Of a stretch of 64,000 nt of DNA, positions 52,650-61,119 are shown piece by piece. The notes under the pieces are model-generated. The model made no database searches and was not told the DNA's origin. It saw nothing but the letters and a program-made list of their open reading frames with translations. This DNA comes from Wocania_A spongiicola (GTDB lineage Bacteria; Bacteroidota; Bacteroidia; Flavobacteriales; Flavobacteriaceae), in the NCBI RefSeq assembly GCF_023502325.1, contig NZ_JAMFLZ010000005.1, positions 182,795 through 246,794 of the forward strand, in the 5' to 3' direction. The translations under genes were made by a program, and so were the position numbers. Each line of letters starts with the position of its first letter. Positions within the stretch are counted from its first letter, which is position 1.

Positions 52650-54857
52650 ATGTCTAAAATTATCTATACAAAAACTGATGAAGCACCAGCTTTAGCAACG
52701 CGTTCATTTTTACCTATCGTAAAAGCTTTTGTTAAAACTTCTGGAATTAATATTGAAACTAAAGACATCTCTTTAGCAGCTAGGATTTTATCTGCTTTTC
52801 CAGATTTTTTAAATGAAGAACAACGTGTGTCAGATGATTTAGCATTTTTAGGCGAATTAGCAAAAAAACCAGAAGCTAATATTATAAAACTACCAAATAT
52901 TAGTGCTTCAATTCCACAGCTAACTGCAGCAATTTCGGAGCTTCAGTCCCAAGGTTTTGCAATTCCAAATTATCCAGATGAACCAAAAAACGATTCTGAA
53001 AAAGACGTAAAATCACGTTACGACAAAATCAAAGGAAGTGCAGTAAACCCTGTATTACGCGAAGGAAATTCTGATAGACGTGCTCCAAAAGCTGTAAAAA
53101 ATTACGCAAAAAAGAATCCTCATTCAATGGGTGAATGGTCTAGCAATTCTAAAACCCATGTTGCAACAATGAATCATGGTGATTTTGCTCACAATGAAAA
53201 ATCGATAACTTTAGATGCTGCCACAAACGTAAAGATTGAACATGTAGATTCCAACGGAAACACTACCGTTTTAAAAGATAATTTAGCATTATTAAAAGGA
53301 GAAATAGTTGATGCTACTGTAATGAGTAAAAAAGCTTTATTGAGCTTTTTAGAAGAACAAGTAGCAGATGCCAAAGAGAAAAATGTATTGTTTTCATTAC
53401 ACATGAAAGCAACTATGATGAAAGTTTCTGATCCTATTATTTTTGGTCATGCGGTTCGCACTTACTTTAAAGATGTTTTTGCAAAACATGCAGAAACTCT
53501 TGAAAAAATTGGTGTTGATGTAAATAACGGATTTGGAGATTTGCTAGCAGATTTAAAAAACTTGCCAGAAGCTAAATACAATGAAATAGAAGCTGATATT
53601 AATAATGCATTAGAAAATGGTCCAGATTTAGCCATGGTTAATAGCGATAAAGGAATTACCAATTTACACGTTCCTAGTGATGTTATTATTGATGCTTCAA
53701 TGCCAGCAATGATTCGTACCTCTGGACAAATGTGGAATGCTGAAGGAAAACTTCAAGACACCAAAGCTGTAATTCCAGATAGTAGTTATGCAGGAATTTA
53801 TACAGCAACAATAAACTTTTGTAAAAAGCATGGCGCTTTCGATCCAACAACCATGGGTACAGTTCCTAATGTTGGGTTAATGGCGCAAAAAGCTGAAGAA
53901 TACGGGTCTCATGATAAAACATTTGAAATTTCTGAAAATGGAACTGTACGAGTAACTGATGCTTTAGGCAATGTTTTAATCGAACACACAGTAGAAACCG
54001 GAGATATATGGAGAATGTGTCAAGTAAAAGACGCACCTATTCAAGACTGGGTAAAATTAGCAGTTACACGTGCAAGAGCTTCTCAAACACCAGCTGTTTT
54101 TTGGCTAGATGAAAATAGAGCGCATGATGCAGAATTGATTAAAAAAGTAAATACTTATTTAAAAGACCACGATACTAGTGGGTTAGATTTACGAATCTTG
54201 TCCCCTATTGATGCAACCATTTTTACTTGTGAAAGGTTAAAAGAAGGAAAAGATACAATTTCGGTTTCTGGAAATGTACTTCGCGATTATTTAACTGATT
54301 TATTTCCAATTCTTGAAGTTGGTACGAGTGCAAAAATGCTATCTATAGTTCCATTAATGAATGGTGGCGGTTTATTTGAAACTGGGGCCGGTGGATCAGC
54401 ACCAAAGCATGTACAACAATTATTGGAAGAAAACCACTTACGTTGGGATTCTTTAGGCGAGTTTTTGGCATTAGCTGTTTCTTTAGAGCACTTTAGTGAA
54501 GTAAATAATAATTCAAAAGCAAAAATTTTAGGTGAAGCATTAGATGACGCCACAGATAAACTATTGGAAAATAAAAAAGGCCCTTCACGTAAAGCAGGAG
54601 AATTAGATAATAGAGGAAGTCATTTTTATTTAGCTTTGTATTGGGCTCAAGAATTAGCAAACCAAAATAAAGATGAAGCATTAAAAGAAGAATTCTCAAA
54701 AATAGCAAAACAATTAGCTGATAATGAATCTATTATTATAAAAGAGTTAGCTGAGATTCAAGGTAAACCAATAAGCCTTGGTGGCTATTATGAGCCAAAT
54801 GAAGCATTAATAAACCAAGCAATGCGACCAAGCAAAACACTAAATAGCATCTTGTAA
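52650..54857 (+). CDS. icd: NADP-dependent isocitrate dehydrogenase, monomeric type
   Basis: A 735-residue enzyme of the monomeric IDH-II family (normal length about 740), converting isocitrate to 2-oxoglutarate in the citric acid cycle. Typical blocks are YTKTDEAPALATRSFLPIVKAF, VNPVLREGNSDRRAPKAVKNYAKKNPHSMGEW, FSLHMKATMMKVSDPIIFGH and GGGLFETGAGGSAPKHVQQ. It is unrelated in length to the dimeric 400-residue type. It is a single-gene unit, ended by a terminator at 54881. Confidence 0.96.
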   Translation: MSKIIYTKTDEAPALATRSFLPIVKAFVKTSGINIETKDISLAARILSAFPDFLNEEQRVSDDLAFLGELAKKPEANIIKLPNISASIPQLTAAISELQSQGFAIPNYPDEPKNDSEKDVKSRYDKIKGSAVNPVLREGNSDRRAPKAVKNYAKKNPHSMGEWSSNSKTHVATMNHGDFAHNEKSITLDAATNVKIEHVDSNGNTTVLKDNLALLKGEIVDATVMSKKALLSFLEEQVADAKEKNVLFSLHMKATMMKVSDPIIFGHAVRTYFKDVFAKHAETLEKIGVDVNNGFGDLLADLKNLPEAKYNEIEADINNALENGPDLAMVNSDKGITNLHVPSDVIIDASMPAMIRTSGQMWNAEGKLQDTKAVIPDSSYAGIYTATINFCKKHGAFDPTTMGTVPNVGLMAQKAEEYGSHDKTFEISENGTVRVTDALGNVLIEHTVETGDIWRMCQVKDAPIQDWVKLAVTRARASQTPAVFWLDENRAHDAELIKKVNTYLKDHDTSGLDLRILSPIDATIFTCERLKEGKDTISVSGNVLRDYLTDLFPILEVGTSAKMLSIVPLMNGGGLFETGAGGSAPKHVQQLLEENHLRWDSLGEFLALAVSLEHFSEVNNNSKAKILGEALDDATDKLLENKKGPSRKAGELDNRGSHFYLALYWAQELANQNKDEALKEEFSKIAKQLADNESIIIKELAEIQGKPISLGGYYEPNEALINQAMRPSKTLNSIL

Positions 54858-54880
54858 AAAGAAATACAAATATTTTATTA

Positions 54881-54907
54881 AAAGCTCCTTTAAAAGGGGC
54901 TTTTTTT
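54881..54907 (+). terminator. Rho-independent terminator of icd
   Basis: Stem AAAGCTCCTTT / AAAGGGGCTTT (54881-54903, with T-G pairing) followed by a T run, 24 bp past the stop codon. Confidence 0.85.
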
Positions 54908-55087
54908 ATGCGTAAAACGCCAAACATTATGAATTTATATTGTACCACTTATCTTCATCTGGTAAAAAAACAATAAGTAGTAAATGTTAAATATAACTAG
55001 TAAAACAATTATTTTTTGGTTCATCCACTATATATCATAAGGAAGTACTTTTACTTATAAAATAGAATAATTACCCAACTGCATACT

Positions 55088-55102
55088 TGGCACAAAAATT
55101 GT
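55088..55102 (+). promoter_or_regulatory. Near-consensus sigma-54 (RpoN) promoter of the HlyD-permease-TolC operon
   Basis: TGGCACA (55088-55094), four A residues, then TTGT (55099-55102). This matches TGGCACR-N4-TTGC at the exact -24/-12 spacing, with one change (C to T at the -12 dinucleotide). It is followed by ~160 bp of leader to 55262. The same bases form an inverted repeat GCACAA-AAA-TTGTGC. Nothing else is seen in the 404-bp gap 54858-55261 apart from the icd terminator. Confidence 0.55.
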
Positions 55103-55261
55103 GCGTTATTTCTCTAATAAAACAAATTATTATTAAAAATTAGTACTGATTGTTATCAAAAATATAATTAATTAAAAAATTAAGATTTAATTAACTGTAA
55201 GAAATTATTGGTATACTACTTTTAAATAGTTATTTATTACATCAATCAAAAACCAGCCAGT

Positions 55262-56506
55262 ATGAATAAAAAAAAATTAACCATCATTATAGGAGTTGCA
55301 ATCCTATTAATTATTTCTTATTTCTATTTTAATTCTAGTAGCAGTCAAGATATCTCGTTAACTGCAAAAGTAACAAAAGGTGTTTTTTTAGATGAAATAT
55401 TTATATCTGGAGAGGCGCAATCTACTAGCTCTAAAAAAATAAATGGTCCTACTAACGCTAGACGTTTTGGAATATATCAAATTAAAATTCAAGACTTAGT
55501 ACCAGAAGGTACTGTCGTTAAAAAAGGTGGATATATTGGTAAACTCGATGTTTCTGAGCTTAACGGTAAAATACTAGACGCTCAATTAAATTTAGAGAAA
55601 GAACAGTCTAAATATACTCAACAGCAACTAGATACAACTTTAACTTTAAAGCAAGAACGAAATGCTATTAAAGACCTTCTATTCAATATTGAAGAAAAAA
55701 AATTAGAATTAGAAAGATCTATTTATGAGCCACCTACAACTATTCGTCAATTAGAGATTGAAATTGAAAAAAACGAACGGGGGCTTAGGGAAAAAAAAGC
55801 AGACTACTCTATTAAAAAAAGACAGGCTAATGCAAAAATGATTGAAGTTGGTACTGAAGTTTCTAAAATAAAAAAGCGCATTGAAGAATTAGTAGAACTA
55901 CAAAAAAAATTCACCATTCATTCTGAAGATGAAGGAATGGTTACCTATGTAAAAGAATGGAACGGAACTAAGAAAAAAGTGGGCTCTTCTATTTCTCCTT
56001 GGGAACCAGCTATTGCTAGCTTACCAGATTTAACTAAAATGGAATCAAAAACATATAGCAATGAGGTGGACATAAGAAAAATAAAAAAAGACTTAAAAGT
56101 AAAAGTTGGCTTTGATGCCTTTCCAGATATCGAGTTAGATGGAGTTGTTACAGAAGTTGCAAATGTTGGAGAAACTAGAGCAGGTTCAGACGTAAAATTG
56201 TTTCAAGTACTAATTAAACTTAATGGTTCTAACAAAAACATTAGACCTGGAATGACAACATCAAATAAAATCTTAACAAACCAAAAAGAGGACGTGTTAA
56301 TGGTACCTCTTGAAGCTATTTTTTCTAAAGACTCTATAAGCTATACATATGTAAAATCGGGTTACTCTGTAACTAAACAACAAGTAGAACTAGGCTTATC
56401 TAATAACGAAGTAATTATAATTAACAAAGGCTTAGAAGAAAATGATGTGGTATATTTAAATAAGCCTGAAGGTTATGAAGAAAAAAGTATAACCACTTTA
56501 GAATAG
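55262..56506 (+). CDS. HlyD-family efflux periplasmic adaptor
   Basis: A 414-residue membrane fusion protein with an N-terminal membrane anchor (LTIIIGVAILLIISYFYF). A split biotinyl-lipoyl domain (about 35-100 and 210-250) flanks a long coiled coil (about 95-210, with LNLEKEQSKYTQQQLD and KIKKRIEELVELQKKF); beta-barrel and membrane-proximal domains follow (VKVGFDAFPDIELDGVVTEVANVGE, IRPGMTTSNKIL). It links the inner-membrane permease to the TolC channel encoded two genes later. It is the first gene of the operon. Confidence 0.92.
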   Translation: MNKKKLTIIIGVAILLIISYFYFNSSSSQDISLTAKVTKGVFLDEIFISGEAQSTSSKKINGPTNARRFGIYQIKIQDLVPEGTVVKKGGYIGKLDVSELNGKILDAQLNLEKEQSKYTQQQLDTTLTLKQERNAIKDLLFNIEEKKLELERSIYEPPTTIRQLEIEIEKNERGLREKKADYSIKKRQANAKMIEVGTEVSKIKKRIEELVELQKKFTIHSEDEGMVTYVKEWNGTKKKVGSSISPWEPAIASLPDLTKMESKTYSNEVDIRKIKKDLKVKVGFDAFPDIELDGVVTEVANVGETRAGSDVKLFQVLIKLNGSNKNIRPGMTTSNKILTNQKEDVLMVPLEAIFSKDSISYTYVKSGYSVTKQQVELGLSNNEVIIINKGLEENDVVYLNKPEGYEEKSITTLE

Positions 56507-56508
56507 AT

Positions 56509-57864
56509 ATGATAGACAAGCTACTTTTTGAAAAACTAAAATCTAATTTTACTGAAGCATTTTGGTTTATAAAAACAAATAAGGTAAGAACATTTTTGAC
56601 GGCTCTAGGTATTATTTTTGGTGTTGCATCAGTTATTACCATGCTAGCTATAGGTAATGGAGCAGAAAAAGAGATTTTAGCACAACTTGAATTAGTAGGT
56701 GTTAACAATATTGTAGTCACTCCTATACCAGACAAAAAAGATGATGAAGCTGATACTGATATTGCAGAAAATGAAGAAAATGAGTCAAAAAGATTTTCTA
56801 AAGGATTGGATATAATAGATTCTGAAAGTATAAAAAAAAATATTCCCAGTGTAAAACTAGTTAGCCCTGAAATCATCTTAGATACTTACGTTATTAATAA
56901 TGGAAAACAAAATTCAGTAAAGTTAATAGGTGTATCTCCATTTTTTTTTATTTCCTCAAATATTAGTTTAGAAAAAGGTAAAATGTTTTCTAATTATCAA
57001 ATTAACAACGCACTTCCAGTTTGTATCATTGGTAAAAAAGTTGAAAAAAAACTATTTACTGGAGAAAGTGCTTTGGGTAAACAAATAAAAGTTAAAGATG
57101 TTTGGTTACAAGTAGTTGGTGTAATTGAAGAAAAATTAATATCAGATAAAGCCCAAGAGAACTTAGGTATTAGAGATTTGAATCAAGATGTTTACATTCC
57201 TATAAAAACATTCTTAGTACGTTATAAAGACCGTAAAGTTATTGTTGATAAACTAAATGCAAACAATCGTAGAAATCAAAATGGTCCTAAAAAAAAGCAA
57301 CCAAGAGGTAATTATCACCAAATAGATAAATTAACCGTACAAGTTGCAAATTCAAATGAATTGAAAGCTACTGCAGAAGTTTTAAGCAAAATGCTAAAAC
57401 GTAGGCATAATGATGTACTTGATTTTGAAATAACCATTCCTATACAACTTCTTAAACAACAGCAAAAAACAAAGCAAATATTCAATATAGTTTTAAGTAT
57501 TATTGCAGGTATCTCTTTATTAATTGGAGGCATTGGTATTATGAATATTATGTTGGCTTCTGTTCTCGAAAGAACCAAAGAAATAGGAATTATTAGAGCA
57601 ATAGGTGCTACGAGAGAAGATGTGATTTTACAATTCCTATCAGAGTCTATACTTATTAGTGTAGGCGGTGGTATTATTGGAATAATTACTGGCATATTAG
57701 GAGCTTACATTATTGAAATGGCATCGGGAATAGAAACTGTACTTTCTGTAAACTCTGTATTATTATCCTTTTTTATAGCGGTTATTGTGGGTTTAGTGTT
57801 CGGAATATTCCCAGCAAAAGCTGCTGCTAATAAAAAACCTATTCAAGCATTAAGATCAGAATAG
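56509..57864 (+). CDS. MacB/FtsX-type ABC transporter permease
   Basis: A 451-residue permease: first helix at about 25-50 (RTFLTALGIIFGVASVITMLAIGNGAEKEI), a large periplasmic MacB-like domain (about 55-320), then three helices with the FtsX signature (LIGGIGIMNIMLASVLERTKEIGIIRAIGATREDVILQFL). It has no ATPase domain, unlike MacB (about 650 residues), and no ATP-binding gene is next to it. It starts 2 bp after the HlyD gene. It probably powers export of a peptide, lipid or toxin with an ATPase encoded elsewhere. Confidence 0.92.
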   Translation: MIDKLLFEKLKSNFTEAFWFIKTNKVRTFLTALGIIFGVASVITMLAIGNGAEKEILAQLELVGVNNIVVTPIPDKKDDEADTDIAENEENESKRFSKGLDIIDSESIKKNIPSVKLVSPEIILDTYVINNGKQNSVKLIGVSPFFFISSNISLEKGKMFSNYQINNALPVCIIGKKVEKKLFTGESALGKQIKVKDVWLQVVGVIEEKLISDKAQENLGIRDLNQDVYIPIKTFLVRYKDRKVIVDKLNANNRRNQNGPKKKQPRGNYHQIDKLTVQVANSNELKATAEVLSKMLKRRHNDVLDFEITIPIQLLKQQQKTKQIFNIVLSIIAGISLLIGGIGIMNIMLASVLERTKEIGIIRAIGATREDVILQFLSESILISVGGGIIGIITGILGAYIIEMASGIETVLSVNSVLLSFFIAVIVGLVFGIFPAKAAANKKPIQALRSE

Positions 57865-57901
57865 TAAACTCATATCAATCCATTAACTTAAATATAGACA
57901 T

Positions 57902-59362
57902 GTGAAAAAATTATATTTTATCTTAATTGTTATTTTTCCATTACTTACTTTTTCTCAATCAAAAAAAATAACTTTAACAGAAGCAATCAGTATTGCTCAA
58001 AAAAAATCGCCAGATTATAAAATAAGCTTAAATAGAAACCAATCAAACTATTGGCGTTTTAGAAATTACAAAGCGGGTTTTTTACCTCAATTTAAGCTTA
58101 ATGCCACATTACCAGCATATAGTAACGCCGTAATAAGACAAACAAATGATGCCGGACAAGATATTTTTGTTAACCAAAACCAATTAGTTATTGATGGAGG
58201 TTTATCCATTTCCCAAAGGGTGCCTTATACTGGAGGTACACTTTCCGTTTTTTCAAATTTAGAGCGTGTTGAACTCTTTGGGTTAGCCGATAATATCCAA
58301 TATTCAGTTATCCCATTTAGTTTAAGTTATTCTCAAAATTCAATTTTATACAATGAGTTTAAATGGGATAAAAAAATTGAACCATTAATTTATGAAGAAT
58401 CTCAAAGGGAGTTTATTGAAAATATGGAAAGTATATCAGTAAATACAGCTCGTAGGTATTTTGAATTACTCAAAGCGCAAATGCAATTAGAAATTGCTGA
58501 AGTAAATTTATTAAATCAAGACACCTTATATAAAATTTCAAAAGGTAGATTTAAAATGGGTAAAATTGCAGAAAATGAATTGTTACAGATGGAATTAACT
58601 CTATTAAATTCAAAAAACAATGTCACCACTAATACTGTTGAAGTAAAAAGAACTTCTCAAAATTTAGCTCGTTATTTGGAGCTAGATACTGAAAACATAG
58701 AATTAGACATACCAGAAGAATTACCACTATTTGATGTATCTGTTGATAAAGCTTTAAGTGAAGCACAATCTAACAGAAAAGCTGTAATAGAGTTTAGAAG
58801 AAAGCGTTTGGAGGCAGAAAAAGAAGTTGCCTTTCAAAAAGGGAATAATAGATTACAATTAGGAATAAGGGCAAATTTTGGGGTTTCTCAAAACGGAGAA
58901 AATTTCAATAACCTTTTTGACAATTTTAATAAACAACAAAACGTTTCGGTTTCATTAGGTATTCCTCTTTTTGATTGGGGCGTATCTAAATCTAGGCGAA
59001 AAATGGCTGAGGCTAATTTAGACTTAACTGAAAATAATATTAATCAAGATAAACAAGAATTTGAACAAGAAATATACTTACATGTTCTAAACTGGTCAAG
59101 CCAAAGAGATTTTCTATACACTTCTCAAAAAGCAAAAGAAGTTGCCACAAAAAGGTATGATATTTCTAGAAAACGATATGTTTTAGGAAAAATTTCAATA
59201 ACCGATTTAAATATAGCATTAAGGGAAAGAGACAATGCTGTACTTAAATATTTAAATTCATTAGAAGATTTTTGGAGAGATTATTATGTTTTAAGACAAC
59301 TTACTCTTTACGATTTTATTAATGATAAAAAAATAGAAGTAGATGATATACTTTTCGATTAA
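57902..59362 (+). CDS. TolC-family outer membrane efflux protein
   Basis: A 486-residue outer membrane factor with a signal peptide (LYFILIVIFPLLTFSQ). Long helices with repeated structure (ISIAQKKSPDYKISLNRN..., GKIAENELLQMELTLLNSKNNV, and the second copy KRYVLGKISITDLNIALRERDNAVLKYL) match the TolC fold; it forms the outer membrane exit duct of the tripartite pump. The start is a GTG at 57902; the ATG two bases upstream is followed by a stop. It is the last gene of the operon. Confidence 0.9.
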   Translation: MKKLYFILIVIFPLLTFSQSKKITLTEAISIAQKKSPDYKISLNRNQSNYWRFRNYKAGFLPQFKLNATLPAYSNAVIRQTNDAGQDIFVNQNQLVIDGGLSISQRVPYTGGTLSVFSNLERVELFGLADNIQYSVIPFSLSYSQNSILYNEFKWDKKIEPLIYEESQREFIENMESISVNTARRYFELLKAQMQLEIAEVNLLNQDTLYKISKGRFKMGKIAENELLQMELTLLNSKNNVTTNTVEVKRTSQNLARYLELDTENIELDIPEELPLFDVSVDKALSEAQSNRKAVIEFRRKRLEAEKEVAFQKGNNRLQLGIRANFGVSQNGENFNNLFDNFNKQQNVSVSLGIPLFDWGVSKSRRKMAEANLDLTENNINQDKQEFEQEIYLHVLNWSSQRDFLYTSQKAKEVATKRYDISRKRYVLGKISITDLNIALRERDNAVLKYLNSLEDFWRDYYVLRQLTLYDFINDKKIEVDDILFD

Positions 59363-59380
59363 ATTTCATGATTAATTCAC

Positions 59381-59388
59381 TATTTTTG
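59381..59388 (+). promoter_or_regulatory. -7 box of murQ
   Basis: TATTTTTG matches TAnnTTTG and ends 4 nt before the murQ ATG, so a transcript from it would be leaderless. No good -33 TTG is seen at normal spacing. Confidence 0.4.
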
Positions 59389-59392
59389 AATT

Positions 59393-60211
59393 ATGAGCTT
59401 TATAAAAATAACTGAACAAGATTCAAATTATAATCATCTGGAAAAGATGAGTATTAAAGAGTTAATTTCTAATATTAATAATGAGGATAAAACTGTTCCT
59501 TTAGCAGTAGAAAAAGTACTTCCACAAATAGAACTATTGATAGAACAAATTGTTCTAAAACTAAAAGAGGGTGGTCGGCTATTCTATATTGGAGCTGGTA
59601 CAAGTGGCCGTTTAGGTATTTTAGATGCCTCAGAATGCCCACCAACATTTGGAGTTTCTCATGAGTTAGTAATAGGGTTAATGGCAGGCGGAGATATTGC
59701 TATACGTAAATCTGTTGAAGATGCTGAAGATTCAACAACCCAAGGCTGGATAGATTTACAAAATTATAATATTAGTGACAAAGATATTGTTGTAGGTATT
59801 GCAGCTTCAGGTACGACACCTTACGTTATTTCTGCTTTAGAAGCATGTAACAATAATAATATTATTACTGGATGTATTACTTGTAATAATAATAGCCCTT
59901 TATCAAATGCATCAAAATATCCTATTGAAGTCATTGTAGGGCCAGAATTTCTTACTGGGAGTTCTAGAATGAAAGCTGGTACAGCACAAAAGTTTGTTTT
60001 AAACATGATTACCACAACAACAATGATTCAACTTGGGCATGTAAAAGGCAACAAAATGGTGGACATGCAGTTGAGCAATAATAAACTTGTAAACAGAGGG
60101 GTTAAAATGATAATGAACGAAATTAATGTGCCTCAAGAAAAAGCCAAACAGTTATTAGATAAATTTGGGAGTGTCAGGTTAGCTGTTCAAAATTACATTA
60201 ATGAAAACTAA
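59393..60211 (+). CDS. murQ: N-acetylmuramic acid 6-phosphate etherase
   Basis: A 272-residue SIS-domain lyase that removes lactate from MurNAc-6-phosphate in cell wall recycling. Signature sequence: GGRLFYIGAGTSGRLGILDASECPPTFGV, EDAEDSTTQGW and PEFLTGSSRMKAGTAQKFVLNMI. The glutamate and serine residues of the family are present. It overlaps the next gene by 11 bp. No anmK or transporter is adjacent. Confidence 0.95.
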   Translation: MSFIKITEQDSNYNHLEKMSIKELISNINNEDKTVPLAVEKVLPQIELLIEQIVLKLKEGGRLFYIGAGTSGRLGILDASECPPTFGVSHELVIGLMAGGDIAIRKSVEDAEDSTTQGWIDLQNYNISDKDIVVGIAASGTTPYVISALEACNNNNIITGCITCNNNSPLSNASKYPIEVIVGPEFLTGSSRMKAGTAQKFVLNMITTTTMIQLGHVKGNKMVDMQLSNNKLVNRGVKMIMNEINVPQEKAKQLLDKFGSVRLAVQNYINEN

Positions 60212-60440
60212 TAAAACCGATAAAAATATTCTAGTAAAAGGTGTGAAAGTTATAGGTATATCTGCGGGCTGTATGTTTTTGGGTCCAACTTTAATTTATA
60301 TAGCTTTAACCAATAAAGAAAAACCACTATATATACCTATATTAATAATAGCAATAATTGTTTGTGTCTTAGCCATTTTTTTTGCTTTTAAAGGCATTAA
60401 CACAATTTTAGACAGTATGTTTAAAAAAAAGAATTATTAA
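60201..60440 (+). CDS. DUF6095 family small membrane protein
   Basis: A 79-residue protein with two membrane helices (about 14-33, VKVIGISAGCMFLGPTLIYIA, and 43-63) and a basic tail. It resembles the DUF6095 family found behind murQ in flavobacteria. The function is unknown. It overlaps murQ by 11 bp and its stop overlaps the convergent DinB-like gene by 4 bp. Confidence 0.72.
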   Translation: MKTNKTDKNILVKGVKVIGISAGCMFLGPTLIYIALTNKEKPLYIPILIIAIIVCVLAIFFAFKGINTILDSMFKKKNY

Positions 60441-60937
60441 TTAAAAATAATAGTTTTGGGAGTAGTTGGGTTATATCCAAATTCTACATCGCTAAAAGGA
60501 ATTTTTAAACCTTCCAATATATAATTAATAATAGCGTAATGATGAATGGTATGACTATTTGCTTGTGCCAAAACAGCGCCAAATGTATAGATTACTTTTA
60601 CCTTACCTAAGCCTAAATCATCAATTACTTTTACTTCTTCATTAATATCAAAATCAGCTTTATTCAATTTTTCGATAATTACATCTAGATAGTTTTTAGC
60701 ACAATCACAATTAGATTCTACATTTTTATTTCTACTTCTAGCAGTTAAATCTATTATTCCATCTGAATCCAAATTAAATATACAGTCATAGAAATCTAAG
60801 ATATGTCTAAGGTGAGTACCAATACTTGAATAGTATGGTGCTAAAGAAGCATTACATAAATCATCATCCTTTAGACTATCAAGTAAGGTTTTAGATTTTT
60901 GAAGCGTTTTTAAAGTAGATTGGATAATAATATTCAT
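60437..60937 (-). CDS. DinB-like (putative metal-dependent hydrolase fold) protein
   Basis: A 166-residue four-helix protein of the DinB/YfiT type. Candidate metal ligands are the histidines in SIGTHLRHILDFYD (about 42-48) and in NSHTIHHYAIINYILE (about 130-135). The family includes thiol-dependent transferases; the substrate here is unknown. It converges with the DUF6095 gene. The 182-bp gap on the other side (60938-61119) contains only AT-rich sequence and a weak hairpin. Confidence 0.72.
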   Translation of the reverse strand: MNIIIQSTLKTLQKSKTLLDSLKDDDLCNASLAPYYSSIGTHLRHILDFYDCIFNLDSDGIIDLTARSRNKNVESNCDCAKNYLDVIIEKLNKADFDINEEVKVIDDLGLGKVKVIYTFGAVLAQANSHTIHHYAIINYILEGLKIPFSDVEFGYNPTTPKTIIFN

Positions 60938-61092
60938 GAAGACTAAAATAACTAAATTAGTTGAATTTAAAAATTATTGTTGATTTAGTCTCCTAACTCT
61001 TTAATACTTACAAGGACATAAAAGAATAAATCTAATTCTTATTAATGGAATACAAAGCTAAACTATTGCTCAATAATTTTAAAAAACGTACA

Positions 61093-61116
61093 AAAAGCAT
61101 AGTATTAGTGCTCATA
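61093..61116 (-). terminator. Possible terminator of the T9SS type B gene
   Basis: On the minus strand AGCA (complement of 61109-61112) pairs with TGCT (complement of 61096-61099) around a 9-nt loop and is followed by five T residues. The stem is short (about 4 bp plus partial pairs), so this is tentative. Confidence 0.35.
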
Positions 61117-61119
61117 AAA

